Assembly (NCBI RefSeq): GCF_008086045.1
Contig: NZ_VSEY01000024.1
Location: 124,001-188,000 of the forward strand
DNA: 64,000 nt
Direction: 5' to 3'
Origin: Nonomuraea sp. PA05
GTDB lineage: Bacteria; Actinomycetota; Actinomycetes; Streptosporangiales; Streptosporangiaceae
Shown one piece after another: positions 24,483 through 31,071 of this stretch. The notes below the pieces were generated by a model that saw only the letters and a program-made list of their open reading frames with translations, ran no database searches and was not told the DNA's origin. The position numbers were made by a program, and so were the translations under genes. Position 1 is the first letter of the stretch. Each line of letters begins with the position of its first letter.

Positions 24483-25604
24483 TCAGGCCTTCCCGAACTC
24501 GACGGAGTCGACGGTCCACTTGCGGCACTGCTCGCTGAGCGTGAACCCGAGCCCGGGGCGGTCCGGCACGATCATGCGGCCGTCACGCGTCTCCAGGCGC
24601 TCCTCGAACAGCGGGTTGAGCCACTCGAAGTGCTCGACCCACGGCTCGCGCGGGTACGCGGCTGCCAGGTGGAGGTGGATCTCCATGGCGAAGTGCGGCG
24701 CGAGCTGCAGGCCGGCGTGGTCGGCGAGCGTGGCCAGGCGCAGGAACGGGGTGATGCCGCCGACGCGCGGGGCGTCGGGCTGGATGATGTCGGCGGCGCG
24801 GGCCTCGATCAGGCGGACGTGCTCGGCGACGCTGGAGAGCATCTCGCCGGTGGCGATGGGGGTGTCGAGCGCGGCGGCGAGCTGGGCGTGCCCCTCGGCG
24901 TCGTAGGCGTCGAGCGGCTCCTCGATCCACACCAGCCCCAGGTCCTCGACCTGCCGCCCGAACCGCAGCGCGCTGGCCCGGTCCCACTGCTGGTTGGCGT
25001 CCACCATCAGCGGTACGCCGTCGCCGAGGTGCTCGCGCACGGCCGCCAGCCGCCGCAGGTCCTCCTTCATGTCCGGCTGGCCCACCTTGATCTTGATGCC
25101 GCCGATGCCGTCGGCCAGCGACTGCGTCGCCCGCGCCTTGACCTCCTCGATCGGCGCGTGCAGAAATCCGCCCGAGGTGTTGTACGTCCTGACGGAGTCG
25201 CGGTAGGCGCCCAGCAGCTTGGCCAGCGGCAGCCCCGCCCGCTTCGCCTTCAGGTCCCACAACGCCACGTCCACGGCGGCCAGCGCCTGCGTCGCCACCC
25301 CTGAACGGCCCACCGACGCGCCCGCCCACAGCAGCGACTCGTACACCTTGCCGATGTCGGACGGGTCCTGGCCGAGCAGGTTCTCGCCGACCTCCTTGGC
25401 GTGCGCGTACTGGGCGGGGCCGCCGGCCCGCTTGGAGTAGCTGAAGCCGGTGCCGCTGTGGCCGTCCTCGGTGGAGATCTCGGCGAACAGGAAGGCGATC
25501 TCCGTCATCGGCTTCTGCCGCCCGGTCAGGACCTTGGCGTCACTGATGGGGACGTCGAGCGGGAGCGTGACGGAGGAGAGGGCGACGTGGCGGATGCGGT
25601 CCAT
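24483..25604 (-). CDS. L-talarate/galactarate dehydratase, copy B
   Basis: This is a 373-aa paralogue and tandem partner of the gene at 23355, first in the operon. It carries KIKVGQP, MVDANQQWDR, WIEEPLDAYD, TGEML and APHFAMEIHLHLAAAYP, and the tail WLNPLFEERLETRDGRM closely follows the known family pattern, so this copy looks like the conventional enzyme. It dehydrates galactarate or L-talarate to 5-keto-4-deoxyglucarate, which would feed kdgD. ATG 25604 has a GGGGA box 5 nt upstream and a strong promoter 37 nt upstream (25641-25669). Confidence 0.85.
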   Translation of the reverse strand: MDRIRHVALSSVTLPLDVPISDAKVLTGRQKPMTEIAFLFAEISTEDGHSGTGFSYSKRAGGPAQYAHAKEVGENLLGQDPSDIGKVYESLLWAGASVGRSGVATQALAAVDVALWDLKAKRAGLPLAKLLGAYRDSVRTYNTSGGFLHAPIEEVKARATQSLADGIGGIKIKVGQPDMKEDLRRLAAVREHLGDGVPLMVDANQQWDRASALRFGRQVEDLGLVWIEEPLDAYDAEGHAQLAAALDTPIATGEMLSSVAEHVRLIEARAADIIQPDAPRVGGITPFLRLATLADHAGLQLAPHFAMEIHLHLAAAYPREPWVEHFEWLNPLFEERLETRDGRMIVPDRPGLGFTLSEQCRKWTVDSVEFGKA

Positions 25605-25640
25605 GGAGGTCCCCGGAGGTCGGCGGCAGATTCGTACGTC

Positions 25641-25669
25641 ATCGTATGACTCAATAAGTCGTATGACAA
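25641..25669 (-). promoter_or_regulatory. Promoter and operator repeats of the galactarate dehydratase operon
   Basis: TTGTCA (-35, 25664-25669), a 17-bp spacer and TACGAT (-10, 25641-25646) form the best housekeeping promoter in the window. The 9-mer GTCATACGA occurs twice with a 17-bp period (25642-25650 and 25659-25667), once over each element. It resembles FCD/GntR operators, so the regulator at 22628 is the likely ligand-responsive repressor. Confidence 0.65.
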
Positions 25670-25692
25670 CTGCGGCCGTCCCGCCCCTTCCG

Positions 25693-26475
25693 TCACACCG
25701 ACCCCTCGACGGCGTCCTCGACGATGCCTTCGATGACGCCGGCGACGAGGCCGGCGTCCTTGGCGAGGACCTGGACGTGGTTGCCCGGCGCGGTCGCGCG
25801 GACCGTCACCCGCTCGCCGGCGGCCGTGGCCGTGGTCACGGCGGCGCGCATGCGGGCGTTCTCCTCGACGGTGGAGCCGGAGTGCGCCCCGCTGGCGACG
25901 ACGAAGGCGGCCGGGCAGCGCAGGGCCGCGTAGTCGGCCGCGAGCCCGCCGTTGACCGTGTCCATCTCGATGACGACCTCCGCGCTCTCGGCGGGGGTCA
26001 TCCTGGCCGACAGCCCCAGCAGGGCCAGGACGCGCATCAGCGGGCCCAGCCGGCGGAACTGCCGCCGGACGCGCTCCTTGCCCGCCTCGTCGAACGTCGC
26101 GATCGGGTAGGCGCCGTCGATCAGCACGAGGCCGGACACCTCGCCGGGGTGCTCGCTCGCGTACCGCACGGCCAGCGTGGCGCCGTGGGACCAGCCCACC
26201 AGGACCGGCCGCTCCAGCCCGCGCGCCTCGATGACCCTGCCGACGTCGCCGAGGGCGCCCCGCAGCGAGTAGTCGGACGAGCGGCCGGACCTGCCGCGCG
26301 CCCGGCCGTCGAAGGTGACGGTGCGGTACCGGCCGCCGAGCTGCCGCAGGACGGGTCTCCAGTGCCGTTGCGTGGCGAACCCGCCGTTGATGAACAGCAG
26401 CGCGGGCGCGCCCCCCGGGGTGTCGGTGCCGTGGAGCGTCGTGTCGCCCGCGGCGACGGTGAAAGTCTCAGACAT
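25693..26475 (-). CDS. Alpha/beta-hydrolase
   Basis: This is a 260-aa alpha/beta-hydrolase-fold protein. LLFINGGFA is the oxyanion-hole strand, and the nucleophile elbow GWSHGA holds the catalytic Ser. The Asp is probably in the LVLIDGAYP or later strand, and the His is in APGNHVQVLAKD. No signal peptide is visible, so it is cytosolic. The substrate is unknown. ATG 26475 has GAAGGG about 8 nt upstream. It follows the MarR-like gene after 31 nt and is probably cotranscribed under its palindromic operator. Confidence 0.8.
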   Translation of the reverse strand: MSETFTVAAGDTTLHGTDTPGGAPALLFINGGFATQRHWRPVLRQLGGRYRTVTFDGRARGRSGRSSDYSLRGALGDVGRVIEARGLERPVLVGWSHGATLAVRYASEHPGEVSGLVLIDGAYPIATFDEAGKERVRRQFRRLGPLMRVLALLGLSARMTPAESAEVVIEMDTVNGGLAADYAALRCPAAFVVASGAHSGSTVEENARMRAAVTTATAAGERVTVRATAPGNHVQVLAKDAGLVAGVIEGIVEDAVEGSV

Positions 26476-26506
26476 GACAGTGCCCTTCGTCCGTGAGGAG
26501 TGAGTG

Positions 26507-26986
26507 TCACTTGCGGTGGCCGAGCTCCTTGCGCCTGGCGTGCCATTCGGCGCGCAGCGCGGGCATGCGCTCGGCCAGGAACTCGTAGAACGCGAGACCT
26601 TCCTCGAGCATCGCCCGCCGCTCGGAGTCGCCGTCCTCCAGCAGGCCCAGCGCGGTGCGGGCGAGGTCGGCCTGCTCGCGGTAGATCTCGCCGGCGAAGC
26701 CGCCGGGGTCGAGCGCCCGGGGGTCGAGCGTGACGTGGTCCACCCGCTGCCCCGCCGACCTGAACCGGCGCACCACGTTGTGGCCGGACAGGAGCGTGAC
26801 CGCCCCGGTGATCGCACTGCGGCTGGCGAGGAGCGCCTCGGCGATCTCGGCGATCGTCTGCTGGGGCGGGCGGCAGACGAACAGGTAGCCCAGCACCCGG
26901 CCGGCTACGGGCGGGAAGCCGTACTCCCGCGCGTAGAAGTCGGCGACGCGGTCGGTGAAGGCGAGCTGTTCGGGTGTCGTCGTCAT
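26507..26986 (-). CDS. MarR/GbsR-like winged-helix regulator
   Basis: This is a 159-aa regulator. The first 90 residues fit a GbsR/MarR winged helix: YAREYGFPPVAGRVLGYLFVC, then QQTIAEIAEALLASRSAITGAVTLLSGHNVVRR. The rest is a helical dimerisation tail. ATG 26986 is preferred over an ATG at 27043, because TATAGT lies 7 nt upstream and the segment between is the operator palindrome. It probably represses itself and the hydrolase downstream by binding 27013-27036. The ligand is unknown. Confidence 0.82.
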   Translation of the reverse strand: MTTTPEQLAFTDRVADFYAREYGFPPVAGRVLGYLFVCRPPQQTIAEIAEALLASRSAITGAVTLLSGHNVVRRFRSAGQRVDHVTLDPRALDPGGFAGEIYREQADLARTALGLLEDGDSERRAMLEEGLAFYEFLAERMPALRAEWHARRKELGHRK

Positions 26987-26993
26987 GCCGACA

Positions 26994-26999
26994 ACTATA
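26994..26999 (-). promoter_or_regulatory. -10 box of the MarR-like gene (leaderless)
   Basis: TATAGT lies 7 nt before ATG 26986. TTGTGT, part of the palindrome, sits 18 bp upstream as a possible -35. Confidence 0.55.
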
Positions 27000-27012
27000 A
27001 CCGAAAAAACTG

Positions 27013-27036
27013 AGATGACACAAATTTGTGTCATCT
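27013..27036. promoter_or_regulatory. 24-bp perfect palindrome, likely operator
   Basis: The half-site AGATGACACAAA is followed directly by its exact reverse complement. It covers the -35 region of the MarR-like gene and starts 27 nt before its ATG. The 3' edge is 4 nt from the stop of the P450 gene at 27040. Confidence 0.75.
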
Positions 27037-27039
27037 GAG

Positions 27040-28245
27040 TCATGCAGAGGCGACGCCGTCGTAGTCGACCACCAGATGCCGCGGCCCGCGCAGGACGGCG
27101 CTCGGCCGGTACGGCGGCGGGTCCGTCACCAGCCGCGGGTTGTCCAGCCTGCGGATCAGCTCGTTCAGCACGATCTGCGCCTCCGTCCTGGCCAGCGGCG
27201 CGCCGAAGCAGTAGTGCACGCCGCCGCCGAAGCCGAGGTGCTCGTTGCGCGGCCGGTCGAGGTCGAAGTCGTCCGGATGCGGCACGTGGCCGGGGTCGCG
27301 GCTGCCCGCCGCCATGGCCAGCACCACGGGCGCGCCCGCCGGGATCGTGACGCCCGCGATCGTGATGTCGTCCAGCGCCACCCTCGAGGACACGAACTGC
27401 ACGGGCGGCTCGTAGCGCAGCAGCTCCTCGACGGCGCGGATCATCAGGGTGGGCTCGTCGCGCAGCCGCCGCAGCAGGCCGGGGCGACGCAGGAAGGTGA
27501 GCATGCCGTTGGCGATGAGGTTGATCGTGGTCTCGTGGCCGGCGATCAGCAGCAGCACCGCCGTGGACACCACCTCGTCCTGGGTCATGCCTCCCTCAGG
27601 GTCGCGATAGGTCATCAGGCCCGACAGCATGTCGTCACGCGGCTCCCGGCCGCGCGCCCCGGCGAGCCCGGCCAGGTAGCGCGACAGCTCCATGGCCGCC
27701 GCCCTGCGCGCCTGCTCGCGTTCCGCCCGGTCCTCCTCGCCCGGCCCGAGCGTCTCGACCACCTCGTCCGCCAGGGCGTGGAAACGCGGCTCGTCCTCCT
27801 CCGGCACACCGAGCAGCGCGCAGATCACCGAGACCGGCAGCGGGTAGGCCACCTCGTCCACGAGGTCGGCCCGGTTCTTGCCGGCCAGGCCGTCGATCAG
27901 GGCGGTGGTGAGGTCGAGCATCTTCGGGCGCAGCCGTTCGACCGTCTCGGGCGAGTGCGGCGGGCCGAAGTGGCGCATGGCCAGGCCACGCAGCCGGTCG
28001 TGCTCCGGCGGGTCCAGGCCGATGAAGGACGGGTGCGGGCCCGGGTCGTGGGGCGCGGCGCTGTCGAGGTTGCGGCGGTCGGAGCTGATGCGCGGGTCGT
28101 GCAGCAGGGCGACGATCTCGCGGTAGGTGGTGACGAGGTAGGAGCCGTCGTCCTGGCGCACCACCGGGCTCTCGCGCAGCGCGCCGAAGAACCGGTACGG
28201 GTCGGCGCGAGCCGCCGGGTCGAGGATCTGCTTCAGGACGTCCAT
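27040..28245 (-). CDS. Cytochrome P450 (partner of the fused ferredoxin-reductase)
   Basis: This is a 401-aa heme monooxygenase of the bacterial CYP class. I-helix LLIAGHETTINLIANG, K-helix EELLRYEPP (ExxR) and heme loop HLGFGGGVHYCFGAPLAR with the Cys ligand are all intact, so it should be active. ATG 28245 has AGGAGAG close upstream. It lies 14 nt downstream of the ferredoxin/reductase fusion, which should deliver the electrons, giving a self-contained class I system in two genes. The substrate is not evident. The MarR-like gene begins 53 nt further down on the same strand. Confidence 0.93.
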   Translation of the reverse strand: MDVLKQILDPAARADPYRFFGALRESPVVRQDDGSYLVTTYREIVALLHDPRISSDRRNLDSAAPHDPGPHPSFIGLDPPEHDRLRGLAMRHFGPPHSPETVERLRPKMLDLTTALIDGLAGKNRADLVDEVAYPLPVSVICALLGVPEEDEPRFHALADEVVETLGPGEEDRAEREQARRAAAMELSRYLAGLAGARGREPRDDMLSGLMTYRDPEGGMTQDEVVSTAVLLLIAGHETTINLIANGMLTFLRRPGLLRRLRDEPTLMIRAVEELLRYEPPVQFVSSRVALDDITIAGVTIPAGAPVVLAMAAGSRDPGHVPHPDDFDLDRPRNEHLGFGGGVHYCFGAPLARTEAQIVLNELIRRLDNPRLVTDPPPYRPSAVLRGPRHLVVDYDGVASA

Positions 28246-28259
28246 GCTCTCTCCTGCGT

Positions 28260-29867
28260 TCAGCGCGGATGCATCAGCGAGGCGCGGCGCTCCGCCGGGT
28301 CGTGGCCGGTCACCGCGACCGTCACGCCGGCGGCGGCCACCAGCCGCTCGGGGACCCGCGCGGGCATCGGCCCGCCGTCCGCTCCCCCGGCTCCCCTGGC
28401 TTCGCCGCCGACGTGGCGGAAGTCCGGCGGGAACGGCGCCGCCTGCTCGATCTGATGCTGGTAGAACTCCAGCCACATGGCCTGGTCGAAGGTGACCGCC
28501 GCCGTGATCCTGCCCTGGTAGCCGTAGACGGCCACGAACCGCCGCTCCGCCGGCGAGCCCTGGGTGAAGACGACCTGGTCGGCGAACGTGGGCACGCCGA
28601 CCGACTTGATGTTCACGCCGAACTGGGTGGACCAGAAGACCGGCACCGAAAGGTGCGGCCAGCGGTGCGCCTGGTCGCTGACCATGTTGTGCGCGGCGAT
28701 CTCTGCCTGGGCGACCGCGTTGCCCCAGTGTTCGAGGCTCATGAACTGGTACTCGTAGATCGGGTGCGGGAAGCGGGCGATGTCGCCGGCCACGAACACG
28801 TCGTCGGTGACCAGGCCGTTGACGTCCACGGCGCGGCAGCCCGCGTCGCACGTCACGCCCCACACCCCGGCGGCCAGGCCGGAGTCGCGCAGCCACTCGA
28901 CGTTGCGCACGGAGCCGAGCGCCACCACGGCCACGTCGGCCTCCACCGTGCTGCCGTCCGACAGCCTGGCTCCGGTCAGCCGGCCCGCGCCGTCCGACTC
29001 CAGCGCCGTGACGGTCGTGCCGGTCCGCAGGTCCACGCCGTGGTCGCGCTGGAGCTGCGCGGCGATGTCGCCGATCACGCCGCCCATGGCGTTGTAGAGC
29101 GGGGCGGGCCCGCGCTCGACGACCGTCACCGGCAGGTCCAGCTCCCGGCAGACGGAGGCGATCTCGCTGCCCGTGAAGCCCGCGCCGAGGATGAGCACCC
29201 GTCGCGGGCCCGCCGCCAGCGCCTGCCGCAGCTCGGCGGCGTCCCTGGCGTCGCGCAGCGTGTACACGCCGTGCAGCGCCGCCTCGGCCGCGTCCGGCCA
29301 GGGACGGGCGCGGGTGCCGGTGGCCAGCAGGACCCGGTCGAACCCGACCTCCCTGCCGTCGGCCAGGAGCACCCGCTTGCCCGCCACGTCCAGGACGGTG
29401 GCCGGCGTGCCGAACAGCAGCTCGGCGTCCACCTCGCGCAGGCGGGGCAGGAGGGTGTGCTCGGGCGGGACCTGTCCGGTGAGCACCTGCTTGGACAGGG
29501 GCGGCCGGTCGTACGGCTCGCGCGTCTCGTCGCCGATCATGGTCAGCTCGCCGGTGAACCCGTCCCGCCTGAGCACCTCGGCGGCCCGCGCCCCCGCCAG
29601 CGAGGCGCCGACGATCACGATCCGCCCGCCGACGGGCTGCGGGCGGGACTCCCGGTCGAGGGGCGGGTGCATCGACAGGGCGGTCCTGTCGAGGTGGATG
29701 GCCTGGACGGGGCAGGCCGCCGCCGCCCTGAGCACGTGCTCGCGGTGCTCGTCGGCGGGCTGCAGGTCGTACAGGAGCGCCTCGTCGCGCATGGTGAAGA
29801 CGTCCGGCGCGAGGAAGACGCACTGCCCGTATCCCTGGCAGCGCGTCAGATCGACGATGACTCGCAC
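28260..29867 (-). CDS. [3Fe-4S] ferredoxin fused to FAD-dependent ferredoxin reductase
   Basis: This is a 535-aa two-domain electron-transfer protein. Residues 1-62 are a P450-type ferredoxin (CQGYGQC, later AAACPVQAIHL): three cluster Cys remain and the second position of the usual four is not Cys, which predicts a 3Fe-4S cluster. A short linker leads to a reductase of the putidaredoxin-reductase class: GRIVIVGASLAGARAAEVLR binds FAD, RRVLILGAGFTGSEIASV binds NADH or NADPH, and DVFVAGDIARFPHP closes the FAD site. Such pairs are normally separate genes. GTG 29867 follows a GGGGAG box. It would pass NAD(P)H electrons to the P450 14 nt downstream. Confidence 0.9.
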   Translation of the reverse strand: MRVIVDLTRCQGYGQCVFLAPDVFTMRDEALLYDLQPADEHREHVLRAAAACPVQAIHLDRTALSMHPPLDRESRPQPVGGRIVIVGASLAGARAAEVLRRDGFTGELTMIGDETREPYDRPPLSKQVLTGQVPPEHTLLPRLREVDAELLFGTPATVLDVAGKRVLLADGREVGFDRVLLATGTRARPWPDAAEAALHGVYTLRDARDAAELRQALAAGPRRVLILGAGFTGSEIASVCRELDLPVTVVERGPAPLYNAMGGVIGDIAAQLQRDHGVDLRTGTTVTALESDGAGRLTGARLSDGSTVEADVAVVALGSVRNVEWLRDSGLAAGVWGVTCDAGCRAVDVNGLVTDDVFVAGDIARFPHPIYEYQFMSLEHWGNAVAQAEIAAHNMVSDQAHRWPHLSVPVFWSTQFGVNIKSVGVPTFADQVVFTQGSPAERRFVAVYGYQGRITAAVTFDQAMWLEFYQHQIEQAAPFPPDFRHVGGEARGAGGADGGPMPARVPERLVAAAGVTVAVTGHDPAERRASLMHPR

Positions 29868-29966
29868 AAGCCCACTCCCCCGTTGAGCGTCACCCCCAGC
29901 GCTCTTCCCCGTCCCGGGCGCCCCCTAGCCGGTCCGGCCCATTCCTTGAGTTCTCTTTGCCGGCCC

Positions 29967-30884
29967 TCAGGTCGCCACGATGTCGGACCTGGCCAGCACC
30001 CGCAGATGCTCCATGAGCCGCTGCGGGCTGTCGGCGAGCGGCTGGACGCACACGTGGTCGGCCCCCGCGTCGAGGTGGGCGCGCACCCGCTCGATGATCG
30101 TCTCAGGGTCGCCCCACGCCACGATGGCGTCGACCAGCGCGTCGCTGCCGCCGTCGGCCAGGTCGTCCTCCTTCCAGCCCAGGTCGAGCAGGTTGTTGGC
30201 GTAGTTCGGCAGCGCCAGGTACCGCGCCGTGAAGCCACGGGCGATCTGCCGCGCCCGATCCGCGTCGGACTCCAGGATCACCGTCTGCTCGGGCGCCAGC
30301 ACGGGCTCGGGGCCGAGCACCGCACGCGCGCGGGCCGTGTGCTCGGGCGTGACGAAGTACGGGTGCGCCCCGTACGCCCGCTGCGCCGCCAGCTCCAGCA
30401 TCTTGCCGCGCAGCGCCGCCAGCAGCCGGGGCGCCGGCCCGGGAAGCGGCCCTGAGTACTCGGTGGCGTCCATGGCGTCGAGGTACTCGCGCATCGCCGA
30501 CACCGGCTTGCGGTAGTCGTGGCCCCGCCCCCGCACGGCGGGCGCGTGGCTGACGCCGATGCCCAGCACGAACCGGCCCTCGTACGCCTCCGACAGCGTG
30601 TTCGCCCCGTTCGCGGCGGCCGTGGCGTCGCGCCCCCAGATGCTCGCGATGCCGGTGGCGACGGTCAGGCTGCTCGTCCCGCCGAGCAGGATGGCCGCGT
30701 GGGCCAGCGCCTCCTTGCCGGTGGGGGTCTCACCGATCCACAACGCCCCGAAGCCCAGGCTCTCGATCTCGGCGGCGGCCTCGCGCTCGAACGCGGCCGC
30801 CTCGCCGCTCAGCGTGCTGTTCCAGACCCCGACCCGGCCCAGGCGCCGCTTCAGCGCCTGTACGTCCTTCATCTCCGGCTTCAT
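29967..30884 (-). CDS. LLM-class (F420/FMN) oxidoreductase
   Basis: This is a 305-aa luciferase-like TIM barrel. LGFGALWIGETPTGKEALAHAAILL, VATGIASIWGRDATAAANGANTLSEAYEGRF and VLGIGVSHAPAVRGRGHDY are the standard opening strands of actinobacterial F420-dependent oxidoreductases, and DAGADHVCVQPLA ends the barrel. The cofactor is F420 or FMN; the motifs favour the F420 group but do not prove it. The substrate is unknown. GAGGTG lies 7 nt before the ATG. A 99-nt gap separates it from the reductase gene downstream, so it may share transcription with the P450 pair. Confidence 0.82.
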   Translation of the reverse strand: MKPEMKDVQALKRRLGRVGVWNSTLSGEAAAFEREAAAEIESLGFGALWIGETPTGKEALAHAAILLGGTSSLTVATGIASIWGRDATAAANGANTLSEAYEGRFVLGIGVSHAPAVRGRGHDYRKPVSAMREYLDAMDATEYSGPLPGPAPRLLAALRGKMLELAAQRAYGAHPYFVTPEHTARARAVLGPEPVLAPEQTVILESDADRARQIARGFTARYLALPNYANNLLDLGWKEDDLADGGSDALVDAIVAWGDPETIIERVRAHLDAGADHVCVQPLADSPQRLMEHLRVLARSDIVAT

Positions 30885-30979
30885 GCCTCATCACCTCACA
30901 TCACAGGCACCTCTGCCCACGCGATCACCGAGCCACGCCGACGGCCTTGCCGTGGTTCACCCGGCGTCCGCGTGACCAG

Positions 30980-31071
30980 GGTGGCGGGCCTGGCCGTGGT
31001 TCGCTCAGCGGCCTCGCCCACAGGTGGCGGGCCTGTTCGCTCAGCGTCCGCGTCCGGTGGTGGCGGGCCTG
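30980..31071. repeat. Imperfect tandem repeats at the end of the SARP gene
   Basis: GGTGGCGGGCCTG occurs at 30980, 31023 and 31059, and TTCGCTCAGCG occurs after the first two. The units are about 36-43 bp. The last one encodes the C-terminus of the SARP protein. The gap 30885-31040 holds no gene. Confidence 0.6.
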
